From Smithella sp. (GTDB taxonomy: Bacteria; Desulfobacterota; Syntrophia; Syntrophales; Smithellaceae): DNA of 64,000 nt. The stretch covers positions 33,282-97,281 of the forward strand of contig JAGPFC010000011.1 of assembly GCA_018056685.1 (NCBI GenBank), written 5' to 3'. Below, one piece after another: positions 56,149 through 64,000 of the stretch (positions are counted from its first letter, which is position 1; the number at the start of each line of letters is the position of its first letter). The notes under the pieces are model-generated. The model searched no databases and was not told where the DNA came from. It was given only the letters and a program-made list of their open reading frames with translations. A program made the position numbers and the translations under genes.

Positions 56149-58245
56149 ATGACGAATAAAACAAAAACCGATCAACAACCTCCGGCGACATCCTTGATCA
56201 ACGATGATCTCGCGCTGTTGGCCAAAGATATTATCGCCAATGCCGGTGTGGGGATATACATCGTCAAGGACACCAAATTTGTTTACGTCAGCGAATTGTA
56301 TCAGAAAATCACGGGATTCACGGATCAGGAACTTTTAGGCGAATATGCTCTTAAAAATATTTATCATGAGGACAGGGAGAAGGTCAGGTATCAGGCGATC
56401 AAATGCCTCAAAAAAGAAAGCTTTGAACCTTATGAATATAGATTTATTCGCAAGGATAATGAACTGCGATATATTCTGGAAACCGTGTCCCCCATTGTTT
56501 ACAAGGGAGAACGCGCCACGCTCGGCAGTTTTATGGATATCACCGAGCGCAAAATGATGGAGGAAAAATACAGAAGCATTTTGGAAAACATTCAGGAAGC
56601 CTATTTTGAAGTTGATCTTCACGGTAACTTTACTTTCTTCAACAATTCATTATGCAAGACGACCGGCTGTTCCCGCGAAGAATTGTTCGGTGCCAATTAC
56701 AAGCAATTTTCGGATGAAGAAAACTCCAAAAATGTTTTCAACGCCTTTAATAAAGTTTTTAAAACGGGTCAGCCCACGGAAGGATTCGACTGGCGCATAA
56801 AAAGAAAAGACGGAACGCAAAGATACATTGAGGCGTCCGTCTCTCTGCAGAACACGTCATCAGGCAAACCGGTGGGATTCAAGGGCGTCATCCGCGATAT
56901 TACCGAACGCAAGCGCATCGAACAGGAACTTAATCATCTGGCAACGCACGACGCGCTGACCGGCTTGCCCAATCGTCTAATGTTCAGTCAGCTACTGGAT
57001 CATGCGATTCACTCTGCGCAACGTTATAAAAAGCAACTGGCTGTTTTATTCATCGATCTTGACCGGTTTAAAACGATCAATGATTCTCTCGGACACGATG
57101 CCGGAGATCAGCTTTTAAAGGAAATTGCCCGTCGCCTTCGGAAATCATTACGCAATGTTGATGTTGTCGGTCGTCTGGGAGGCGATGAGTTTATCGTGCT
57201 CATTGAAGATTTGCAGGAAGTCAAACAACTGGAAATCATCGCGCATAAAGTCCTCGCCACCGTCATAAAACCGATGGTCCTGCTGGGGGAGGAATGCCGC
57301 GTTACGGCCAGTATCGGGATCAGCGTATTTCCGAAAGACGGTCAGGATGAACAATCGCTGATGAAAAAGGCTGATATTGCCATGTATTTCGCAAAGGAAG
57401 AGGGGAAAAATAACTTCCAGTTTTATTCCGAAAATATACATGCGATGTCCAGCGCTCGCCTGGCCATTGAAACGAACCTGCGCTACGCGATAGAACGCAA
57501 TGAATTATATCTGAATTATCAGGCACAGTTGGACTTCAAAACAGACGAAATAACCGGCGTGGAAGCGCTATTGCGCTGGAACAGCAAATATCTAGGCATG
57601 GTTACGCCCGCGCAGTTTATTCCCATTGCTGAAGAAACGGGACTGATTGTGCCCATCGGCCGATGGGTTTTAAAAACCGCCTGTGCTCAAAATGTTGCCT
57701 GGCAAAAGCAGGGACTTCCTCCTGTATCGATGGCGGTCAACTTGTCGCTTCGTCAACTGACAGATGAAAGCTTTTTACAGGACATCAGAGAAGTATTGCA
57801 GGAAACCGGCATGGCACCCAATTTTCTCGAGTTGGAAATTACGGAAAGCATGGTCATGCATAACCCGGAGCGACTTATTCCAATATTGACAAAAATAAAA
57901 GCCATGGGCATTCGGTTGGCGATTGATGACTTCGGGACAGGCTATTCTTCTCTGGCCCAGTTAAGAAACTTTCCGATAGATTCCATTAAAGTTGACCGAT
58001 CCTTCATTCGCAATCTTCCGCAAGACATGGATAATAAAGCCATCACCGAAGCGATTATTACCATGGGCCGATCCCTGAATCTTACCGTTGTTGCCGAAGG
58101 CGTGGAAACAAAGGAACAGGAAAGTTTCCTAAGGCAAAAAGTCTGCGATGAGATGCAGGGTTTTTATTTCAGCAAGCCCATCGAGCCTGATCAATTTGCT
58201 GTGCTTCTTCGAAAAAGCAACCTGTTGCAAAAAGGAAAATCGTGA
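56149..58245 (+). CDS. PAS-PAS-GGDEF-EAL signalling protein
   Basis: A 698-residue protein. Two PAS domains (about 20-130 and 140-260) with PAC segments precede a diguanylate cyclase domain with GGDEF (about 344-348), then an EAL phosphodiesterase domain with EALLRW (about 472) and TESMVM, DDFGTGYSSL, AEGVETKEQ. Both catalytic motifs look intact, so it may make or degrade c-di-GMP depending on the PAS state. No membrane segment is seen, so a cytoplasmic sensor is likely. A PilZ effector is encoded at 38892-39293. Confidence 0.92.
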   Translation: MTNKTKTDQQPPATSLINDDLALLAKDIIANAGVGIYIVKDTKFVYVSELYQKITGFTDQELLGEYALKNIYHEDREKVRYQAIKCLKKESFEPYEYRFIRKDNELRYILETVSPIVYKGERATLGSFMDITERKMMEEKYRSILENIQEAYFEVDLHGNFTFFNNSLCKTTGCSREELFGANYKQFSDEENSKNVFNAFNKVFKTGQPTEGFDWRIKRKDGTQRYIEASVSLQNTSSGKPVGFKGVIRDITERKRIEQELNHLATHDALTGLPNRLMFSQLLDHAIHSAQRYKKQLAVLFIDLDRFKTINDSLGHDAGDQLLKEIARRLRKSLRNVDVVGRLGGDEFIVLIEDLQEVKQLEIIAHKVLATVIKPMVLLGEECRVTASIGISVFPKDGQDEQSLMKKADIAMYFAKEEGKNNFQFYSENIHAMSSARLAIETNLRYAIERNELYLNYQAQLDFKTDEITGVEALLRWNSKYLGMVTPAQFIPIAEETGLIVPIGRWVLKTACAQNVAWQKQGLPPVSMAVNLSLRQLTDESFLQDIREVLQETGMAPNFLELEITESMVMHNPERLIPILTKIKAMGIRLAIDDFGTGYSSLAQLRNFPIDSIKVDRSFIRNLPQDMDNKAITEAIITMGRSLNLTVVAEGVETKEQESFLRQKVCDEMQGFYFSKPIEPDQFAVLLRKSNLLQKGKS

Positions 58246-58293
58246 CGTTGATTGGCTGGACAAGTAATCGGGCATCAACATGAAATCAGATCA

Positions 58294-58869
58294 TCAGCCC
58301 AATCCCAGGCTTTCTTCCAGAGATGAAATATCCACGGAATCTTTATCATTCACATTGGTTTTGAACTGTCGGATGCCCTGAAAAACAGACGTGAAACTGG
58401 CGGAGGGAGCCACTGCGCAGGCGTTTATCGCGGATAGTTTGTTGATGTCTGTTGAAAGGAAATCAAAAAAACCGGTGATCATCGCTTCCATGATATTGGA
58501 CGTCACGAGTCGGGAACGACCATCGCCGTGCAGATCGAAAGCAAAACTGTCCAATCCGATTTTGTCAATGGTTTGGGCAATGTTGTAAGCGGTATTATAT
58601 ATTTTATCGTAATCAAGCTCGGCCACCTTACCCAGACCAATCAAGAGCAGCATTTCCGAACCGATTCGGGCTGGAAATGGAATAATAATTTTTTCCTCAA
58701 GTTCCCCCTGGATCCTTTTTTCTTTGATTGCTCTGGAAATGAATCCGTTCAGGCGCCAGTCGATAAAACCGCAAATTCCACGGGGAGGCTTTTCGTCGGC
58801 AAAAATACCGAGCGCGAGGCATTTATGTTTTGGAAGATCGGGATTTTCTGTCGAGATGTTTAGTTGCAT
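58294..58869 (-). CDS. Stand-alone M17 peptidase N-terminal domain protein
   Basis: A 191-residue protein that matches only the N-terminal macro-like domain of leucyl aminopeptidase (M17). Visible pattern: LALGIFADEKP, GSEMLLLIGLGK (the LLIGLG strand) and a Ser/Ala-rich C-terminal part. The catalytic metal domain is absent. It overlaps the nusB gene by 47 bases. Such orphan domains occur in deltaproteobacteria; the function is unknown. Confidence 0.7.
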   Translation of the reverse strand: MQLNISTENPDLPKHKCLALGIFADEKPPRGICGFIDWRLNGFISRAIKEKRIQGELEEKIIIPFPARIGSEMLLLIGLGKVAELDYDKIYNTAYNIAQTIDKIGLDSFAFDLHGDGRSRLVTSNIMEAMITGFFDFLSTDINKLSAINACAVAPSASFTSVFQGIRQFKTNVNDKDSVDISSLEESLGLG

Positions 58870-59278
58870 TATCTTTGTTCAGTTTAAGGTTAAGAGCATC
58901 CAGAATGCCGTTGATGAAAGATCCGGAATTTTCCGAACCGAATGTTTTTCCCAGATCAACCGCTTCATTTAAAGTTACTTTGGGGGGAATGTCATCACAG
59001 TAGAGAAATTCAAAGACGGCCATCCTCAGAATATTGATATCCACCCGCGACATCCGTCCGAGAGACCAGTTATCGGAGCACTCGGCAATCAGTTGATCCA
59101 GTTCTTCTTTATGCGCACAAGTGCCCTCGACCAGAAAAGTGGAAAAATCTTTGGCGGACTGGGGAGCGCTGAAATTGCCCCAGAAAAGATCCAGAGCATC
59201 CCGCGCATCAATATCCACGAAATTAAGACCGTAAAGAACTTGTAAGGCGACTTCTCTTGCCTTTCTTCGTCCGCGCAT
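58823..59278 (-). CDS. nusB: Transcription antitermination factor NusB
   Basis: An all-helical rRNA antitermination factor of 151 residues from the ATG at 59278. Family motifs: RRKAREVALQVLY at the N-terminus, LGRMSRVDINILRMAVFE, and PKVTLNEAVDLGKTFGSENSGSFINGILDAL. It follows ribH, as in many bacteria. A longer start at 59302 adds eight residues. Confidence 0.93.
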   Translation of the reverse strand: MRGRRKAREVALQVLYGLNFVDIDARDALDLFWGNFSAPQSAKDFSTFLVEGTCAHKEELDQLIAECSDNWSLGRMSRVDINILRMAVFEFLYCDDIPPKVTLNEAVDLGKTFGSENSGSFINGILDALNLKLNKDNATKHLDRKSRSSKT

Positions 59279-59318
59279 TAACGATAAAACCTCAAAGAGC
59301 AATCATCAAACTGCCGCA

Positions 59319-59783
59319 TTAAATCTTCTTGAACAAATCAACCATTTCTATCGCCGTCATTGCCGCATCGGCGCCTTTATTGCCGGATTTCGTTCCCGCG
59401 CGCTCAATTGCCTGTTCAATCGTATCCGTGGTCAACACACCGAAAACAACCGGCACTTCCGTTTCCAGTCCGACCACGGCGATTCCTTTGGATACTTCAG
59501 CGCTGATGTATTCGAAGTGCGGAGTGGCACCGCGAATAATCGCACCCAGACAGATGACGGCATCATAACGGCCGCTTTTCGCGACTTTCTTCGCTGTCAA
59601 CGGCAATTCAAAAGATCCCGGAACTTTATAGATGATAATATCTTTTTCTTCCGCGCCGGCTCTTGTTAAAGCGTCAACAGCGCCTTCCATCAACCTACCG
59701 CAAATAAAATCGTTAAAACGGCTGGCGACGATGCCAAACTTCATTCCCTTGGCGACTATTTTTCCTTCAATTATTTTCGGCAT
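59319..59783 (-). CDS. ribH: 6,7-dimethyl-8-ribityllumazine synthase
   Basis: A 154-residue enzyme of riboflavin synthesis. Motifs: [63 protein letters not shown] and [19 protein letters not shown]. All the residues of the active site seen in the family are in place. It sits between ribBA and nusB. Confidence 0.95.
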   Translation of the reverse strand: MPKIIEGKIVAKGMKFGIVASRFNDFICGRLMEGAVDALTRAGAEEKDIIIYKVPGSFELPLTAKKVAKSGRYDAVICLGAIIRGATPHFEYISAEVSKGIAVVGLETEVPVVFGVLTTDTIEQAIERAGTKSGNKGADAAMTAIEMVDLFKKI

Positions 59784-59829
59784 AGCTTTTTACCATCCTT
59801 ATATTTAATTTAATCTTGTACGGGTAATG

Positions 59830-61032
59830 TTATACCTTTAACAGATGCCCCATCTTTTTCTTTTTTGTTTTCATATAATGAATATTGTTCTCGTTGGGAT
59901 CGATTTCAATGGGAACACGCTGAACAACCTTGATACCATAGCCTTCCAGGCCAACGATCTTTTTTGGATTGTTGGTCATCAATCGCATCTTATGTACACC
60001 GAGATCGGCCAAAATCTGCGCCCCGATTCCGTAATCCCGTAAATCCGGTTTAAAGCCCAGAGCAATGTTGGCTTCCACCGTATCCTTGCCTTCTTCCTGC
60101 AGAGCATAGGCTTTGATTTTGTTGACGAGACCGATTCCCCTGCCTTCCTGACGCATGTAAACAATCACGCCTTTGCCTTCTTTTGCCACCATCTGCATCG
60201 CATGATGGAGCTGATCACCGCAATCGCATCTCCTGGAACCGAAGAGATCGCCCGTAAGACATTCCGAATGAACCCGCACCAATACATCGTCTTCTTCTTT
60301 AATATCGCCTTTCACCAAAGCAATATGCTGCCAGTCATCAACGTCATTTTCATAAACAATCATTTTGAAGTCACCGCCGAAACAGGTCGGGATGGTCGCT
60401 TCCGCCATGCGCCGGATGAGCGATTCATTCTGCATACGGTAATCAATCAGATCCGCAATGGTGACAATTTTCAGCCGGTGTTCCTTGGCAAAGATTTCCA
60501 AATCCGGCATTCTGGCCATCGTGCCGTCGTCTTTCATAATCTCACAAATGACACCGGCGGGTGTCAAACCAGCCAAACGGCATAAATCCACAGAACCTTC
60601 CGTCTGTCCCGTGCGCACCAGAACGCCGCCTTTTTTGGCGCGAATGGGAAACACATGGCCGGGACTGACCAGATCGTCCGGCTTGGCGTGCGGATTGACG
60701 GCAGCCTGAATGGTTGTCGCCCGATCCGCGGCGGAAATGCCGGTGGTGACACCGTGTCGCGCTTCTATGGAAATGGTAAACGCCGTGCCGAAACGCGCCT
60801 GATTATCCTGAACCATTTGTTTCAGATTCAGCTTGTCCGCCATCTCTTCATTCAGGGTTAAACAGATCAGACCGCGACCGTAACGGGCCATAAAATTGAT
60901 GGTCTTGGCTGTGGCAAATTGCGCCGCCATGCACAGATCACCTTCGTTTTCGCGGTCTTCATCATCAACAAGAATAATCATTTTCCCGTTTTTGATGTCT
61001 TCAATGGCTTCTTCAATGTTGCTGATTATCAT
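59830..61032 (-). CDS. ribBA: Bifunctional DHBP synthase / GTP cyclohydrolase II
   Basis: A 400-residue fusion. The N-terminal RibB part (about 1-200) has [11 protein letters not shown] and [14 protein letters not shown]. The C-terminal RibA part (about 205-400) has [18 protein letters not shown], with the zinc-binding Cys-x10-Cys-x-Cys, and QEGRGIGL. It provides both precursors of lumazine. It lies 14 bases after ribE and 46 bases before ribH. Confidence 0.95.
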   Translation of the reverse strand: MIISNIEEAIEDIKNGKMIILVDDEDRENEGDLCMAAQFATAKTINFMARYGRGLICLTLNEEMADKLNLKQMVQDNQARFGTAFTISIEARHGVTTGISAADRATTIQAAVNPHAKPDDLVSPGHVFPIRAKKGGVLVRTGQTEGSVDLCRLAGLTPAGVICEIMKDDGTMARMPDLEIFAKEHRLKIVTIADLIDYRMQNESLIRRMAEATIPTCFGGDFKMIVYENDVDDWQHIALVKGDIKEEDDVLVRVHSECLTGDLFGSRRCDCGDQLHHAMQMVAKEGKGVIVYMRQEGRGIGLVNKIKAYALQEEGKDTVEANIALGFKPDLRDYGIGAQILADLGVHKMRLMTNNPKKIVGLEGYGIKVVQRVPIEIDPNENNIHYMKTKKKKMGHLLKV

Positions 61033-61046
61033 TTTATTTTCCTTGT

Positions 61047-61679
61047 CTATGCAAAACCGTGCTTCGCCAGAAAATCCCGGTCGATTCCCCGGTTGGTTTG
61101 TAATAATTTTTCCACATACTTGCCTAAAATATCTGTTTCGATGTTGACCGGCTCGCCTTCTTTTTTCAACAGCAGCGTCGTGTTGGCCGCCGTATGGGGA
61201 ATGATATTAACATAAAACCTGCTTTTTTCAAGCTTGTTCACCGTCAGGCTGATCCCGTCAATGGCCACCGATCCTTTTTCCACGATGTAGCGGCCAATAT
61301 TTTCGTTCATTTCTATCGCCAGAATAAGCGAACCGGATTTTTGCGTCTGCGAAAGAATTCTGCCGGTTGCATCAACATGCCCTAACACAAAATGGCCGCC
61401 GACAAATCCGCCGACCCGTAGCGATTTTTCCAGATTGACCGGATGACCGGCCTTTAATAACTTGAGCGTTGTTCTGGAAAGCGTTTCCGCGGAAACATCC
61501 GCCTGAAAATTCTGCTGATTTTTGGCGGTGACGGTCAGACAGGCACCGTTGACGGCAATGCTGTCTCCCAGTGACACTTCCGCCATGTTGATTCCTGATT
61601 CAATTTCCAGAATCGCGTCCGCGCCTTTCATTGTCAGACGCTTGACCCTGCCCAATCCTTCCACGATTCCGGTAAACAT
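61047..61679 (-). CDS. ribE: Riboflavin synthase alpha subunit
   Basis: A 210-residue enzyme with two lumazine-binding repeats (about 1-97 and 98-195). The N-terminus is [12 protein letters not shown]. Each repeat has a GxFVxGHVD or SLTV-type segment: [13 protein letters not shown] and [13 protein letters not shown]. It lies between nrdR and ribBA. No ribD is found in this cluster. Confidence 0.94.
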   Translation of the reverse strand: MFTGIVEGLGRVKRLTMKGADAILEIESGINMAEVSLGDSIAVNGACLTVTAKNQQNFQADVSAETLSRTTLKLLKAGHPVNLEKSLRVGGFVGGHFVLGHVDATGRILSQTQKSGSLILAIEMNENIGRYIVEKGSVAIDGISLTVNKLEKSRFYVNIIPHTAANTTLLLKKEGEPVNIETDILGKYVEKLLQTNRGIDRDFLAKHGFA

Positions 61680-61681
61680 AA

Positions 61682-62143
61682 TTATTTTTTGCCTTTACTT
61701 AACAAATCTTTCAGCTCGGACATAAATTCTCCGACATCGCGAAACTGCCGGTACACGGAAGCGAAACGCACATAGGCGACACCGTCAAATGTTTTCAGCT
61801 CCTGCATGATTTTTTCTCCGATAAGCGTGGAAGAAATTTCTTCGCTTTGGGCTTCCTGGCACGCCTGTTCCACGTTTTCCACAAGGCGATCAATATCGTC
61901 CATGCTGATCGGACGTTTTTCGCAGGCTTTCTTGATGCCGGTCATAATTTTCTGCCGGTCAAACTGCTCGCGGCGGCCGTCTTTCTTTACTACCATCGGC
62001 AGGACATCTTCCACATATTCATACGTGGTAAAACGCTTGCTGCACCCCAGACATTCGCGGCGACGGCGCACAGCTTTGCCGTCCTTGCTGATGCGTGAAT
62101 CAATGACTTTGTTTTCCGGATGGCCGCAAAACGGACATTTCAT
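61682..62143 (-). CDS. nrdR: Transcriptional repressor NrdR
   Basis: A 153-residue repressor of ribonucleotide reductase genes. The zinc finger has [15 protein letters not shown] and [13 protein letters not shown] at the N-terminus, followed by an ATP-cone domain (about 46-135, [16 protein letters not shown]). It begins within the 3' end of the deaminase gene. The usual operon neighbours are present. Confidence 0.95.
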   Translation of the reverse strand: MKCPFCGHPENKVIDSRISKDGKAVRRRRECLGCSKRFTTYEYVEDVLPMVVKKDGRREQFDRQKIMTGIKKACEKRPISMDDIDRLVENVEQACQEAQSEEISSTLIGEKIMQELKTFDGVAYVRFASVYRQFRDVGEFMSELKDLLSKGKK

Positions 62144-62646
62144 GATTTTTGAACCTTCATGTTCTCAAATTGTTCAACCTTGATGCCGGCTTCCCTCAGC
62201 ATTTCCGCCGCTAGTTTATCATGATAGCCGTCGCGAATAATGATCCGGGTCACGCCGGCGTTAATAATCATTTTTGCGCAGATGACGCAAGGATGGTTGG
62301 TACAGTATAGCGTTGAACCTTTGGTGCTTACCCCGTGGAGCGCCGCCTGAATAATCGCGTTTTGTTCCGCATGCAGGCCACGGCACAATTCATGGCGTTC
62401 ACCGGAAGGAACATTCAGTTGTTCGCGCAGGCAACCGATATCCAGACAATGCTGCAAATTGGAAGGAGCACCGTTATATCCGGTAGCCAGTATCCGGGTA
62501 TCACGCACCAATCCGGCTCCGACCGAACGGCGGCAGCAGGTGCTGCGTTTCGAAACAAGCTCGATAATGTCCAGAAAATAGCTGTCCCAATCGGGTCTGG
62601 TTTTCTTTTTCTCCGGCGATCCGGCCGCGGGTTTTTTTTGAACCAT
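62140..62646 (-). CDS. dCMP deaminase (ComEB-like)
   Basis: A 168-residue zinc enzyme that makes dUMP from dCMP, the substrate of thymidylate synthase. The zinc site is HAEQNAI with [12 protein letters not shown] (PCxxC). [19 protein letters not shown] is the usual N-terminal helix. The ATG at 62646 overlaps the glyA stop by one base (TAATG). Together with the ThyX-like protein of the window it would supply dTMP. Confidence 0.93.
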   Translation of the reverse strand: MVQKKPAAGSPEKKKTRPDWDSYFLDIIELVSKRSTCCRRSVGAGLVRDTRILATGYNGAPSNLQHCLDIGCLREQLNVPSGERHELCRGLHAEQNAIIQAALHGVSTKGSTLYCTNHPCVICAKMIINAGVTRIIIRDGYHDKLAAEMLREAGIKVEQFENMKVQKS

Positions 62647-63893
62647 TATTTCATTCTGCCCTGATAAAGCGGAAACTGATCGCAAAGTTTCTTCACCTGC
62701 TCGGCAACAGCATTAATCTTCTGCTCGTTGCTGATGTTTTTCACGACATCGGCAATGTACGAGGCAATCAGACGCATCTCATTTTCCTTCATACCCCGTG
62801 TGGTGACGGCGGGCGTGCCCACGCGGATGCCGCTGGTGACCTGGGGGCCTTTGGTGTCAAAGGGAATGCCGTTCTTGTTGACCGTGATACAAGCGCGGTC
62901 AAGCGCTTCCTGCGCGTCCTTGCCGCTCACATCCTTGTCGGTCAGATCGACCAGCATCAGGTGATTGTCGGTTCCGCCGGAAACCAGACGGAATCCCTGA
63001 TTCTTTAATTCATCCGCCATGGCCTGAGCGTTTTTGACGATCTGCTGCTGATAGGCCTTGAACTCCGGCTGGAGCGCTTCTTTGAAAGCCACCGCCTTGG
63101 CCGCGATCACATGCATTAACGGACCGCCCTGCATTCCCGGGAAAACCCTGCTATTGAGTGTTTTGGCGTAGGCTTCCTTGCACATCACCACGCCGCCGCG
63201 CGGACCGCGCAGCGTCTTATGCGTTGTGGTTGTGACAAATTCGCAGACCGGAACCGGCGAAGGATGCAGTCCCGTGCAAACCAGACCGGCAATATGCGCG
63301 ATGTCCGCCATAATGACGGCGCCGGTTTCATCGGCGATCTTGCGGAATTTTTCAAAATCAATCGTCCGCGGATAAGCACTGGCGCCGACGATGATCATTT
63401 TGGGCTTGTGTTCTTTGGCCAGTTTTTCCACTTCGTCGAAATCGATCGTTTCCGTTTCCTTGCTGACGCCGTAGGGAACGATTTTATAAAACTTGCCGGA
63501 GAAGTTGGCCGGACTGCCGTGAGAGAGATGTCCGCCGTGAGACAGGTTCATGCCCAGAATTGTATCGCCCGGCTGCGCCACGGCGAAATAGACCGCCATG
63601 TTTGCCTGCGTTCCTGAGTGCGGCTGAACGTTAACATGATCAGCACCGAAAAGTTTCTTGCAGCGCTCAATGGCGAGACTCTCCACGATATCCACGTATT
63701 CGCAACCGCCATAGTAGCGCTTGCCCGGATAACCTTCCGCGTATTTATTGGTCATGACGCAGCCCTGCGCTTCCAGAACCGCTTCACTGACAAAATTTTC
63801 CGAAGCGATGAGCTCTATTTTCCCGGCCTGACGGCGCGTTTCCAGATCAATGGCCTGACTGACTTCCAAATCGACTTTTTCTAAAAAAGACAT
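62646..63893 (-). CDS. glyA: Serine hydroxymethyltransferase
   Basis: A 415-residue PLP enzyme that interconverts serine and glycine with tetrahydrofolate. Signature: [13 protein letters not shown] with the PLP lysine (about residue 227), [30 protein letters not shown] and HGGHLSHG. It starts 48 bases after fabF and leads the comEB-nrdR-rib genes. Confidence 0.96.
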   Translation of the reverse strand: MSFLEKVDLEVSQAIDLETRRQAGKIELIASENFVSEAVLEAQGCVMTNKYAEGYPGKRYYGGCEYVDIVESLAIERCKKLFGADHVNVQPHSGTQANMAVYFAVAQPGDTILGMNLSHGGHLSHGSPANFSGKFYKIVPYGVSKETETIDFDEVEKLAKEHKPKMIIVGASAYPRTIDFEKFRKIADETGAVIMADIAHIAGLVCTGLHPSPVPVCEFVTTTTHKTLRGPRGGVVMCKEAYAKTLNSRVFPGMQGGPLMHVIAAKAVAFKEALQPEFKAYQQQIVKNAQAMADELKNQGFRLVSGGTDNHLMLVDLTDKDVSGKDAQEALDRACITVNKNGIPFDTKGPQVTSGIRVGTPAVTTRGMKENEMRLIASYIADVVKNISNEQKINAVAEQVKKLCDQFPLYQGRMK

Positions 63894-63940
63894 GAAAAAT
63901 ATTTTCTCCTTCGTTCTGAATTTATATAAAGGTTGAAACC

Positions 63941-64000
63941 TTAATCTTTGAATTTTTTGAATAATAAAACAGCGTTGACGCCGCCAAAGCCAAATGTATT
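63941..64000 (-). CDS. fabF: Beta-ketoacyl-ACP synthase II, 3' end only
   Basis: The last 19 codons of a gene that continues beyond the right edge. They read [14 protein letters not shown] and end in a Lys-rich tail and TAA, the typical C-terminus of FabF-type KAS enzymes with the NxFGFGG loop. The position before glyA agrees with the acpP-fabF-glyA order of many deltaproteobacteria. Confidence 0.8.
   Translation of the reverse strand, partial: NTFGFGGVNAVLLFKKFKD

Overview
The window is a 64 kb stretch of ordinary chromosomal DNA, with no tRNA, rRNA, CRISPR array, insertion sequence or phage genes that I could see. The gene content suggests an anaerobic deltaproteobacterium of the Syntrophus/Smithella type (class Syntrophia). 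Reasons: a fabF-glyA-comEB-nrdR-ribE-ribBA-ribH-nusB operon, an acyl-CoA dehydrogenase/EtfBA operon, an ADP-forming acyl-CoA synthetase, a FmdE-like protein in a molybdate/tungstate transport operon, ThyX in place of ThyA, and many radical SAM enzymes. The assignment comes from gene content only.

Layout. 1-481 (-): 5' part of a membrane-anchored protein with a TTG start. 569-3640 (-): modABC-type oxyanion transporter plus FmdE-like protein, preceded by a palindromic operator candidate. 3979-4752 (-): mutM. 5292-9157 (+): lysine 2,3-aminomutase, two D-Ala-D-Ala-ligase-like ATP-grasp enzymes and a GNAT acetyltransferase, apparently one operon and the best candidate here for an undescribed pathway. 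9295-10909 (+): DUF47/PiT phosphate transport. 11004-17512 (+): LysA-like decarboxylase, a methyltransferase, murI, a two-domain ThyX-like protein, an MFS exporter and a TauE-type exporter. 17587-19407 (+): a decayed QueG-like gene and a GIDE-like membrane protein.

19524-23648 (-): nitronate monooxygenase-like protein, EtfA, EtfB and acyl-CoA dehydrogenase. 23901-26249: a small exported protein, an ArsB/SLC13-type permease and a probably frameshifted thioredoxin-like gene. 26450-29290 (+): a TetR regulator with twin palindromic operators and the acyl-CoA synthetase it probably controls. A perfect parS centromere site lies at 29310-29325. 29477-36659 (-): HtrA protease, GNAT, EttA, metallo-beta-lactamase-fold hydrolase, PspC, TlpA-like and CcdA redox proteins, and a triple zinc-ribbon protein. 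36856-42626: kelch lipoprotein, PilZ protein and a very large class A-like penicillin-binding protein. 42706-44842 (-): LemA, a nucleotidyltransferase-like protein and a TPM protein.

45037-54294: radical SAM proteins, a membrane/HD fusion, and a set of glycosyltransferase, FAD oxidoreductase and methyltransferase genes that look like glycan assembly functions. 54456-58245 (+): peptide-binding lipoprotein and a PAS-PAS-GGDEF-EAL protein. 58294-64000 (-): orphan M17 N-terminal domain, nusB, riboflavin genes (no ribD), nrdR, dCMP deaminase, glyA and the 3' end of fabF.

How the genes may work together: LysA (if it is one) would supply lysine, the aminomutase would turn it into beta-lysine, and the ATP-grasp and GNAT enzymes could condense and acetylate it. 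The EtfAB/acyl-CoA dehydrogenase genes and the ADP-forming synthetase fit fatty or aromatic acid oxidation with substrate-level ATP formation. Functions are inferred from motifs and gene order only.
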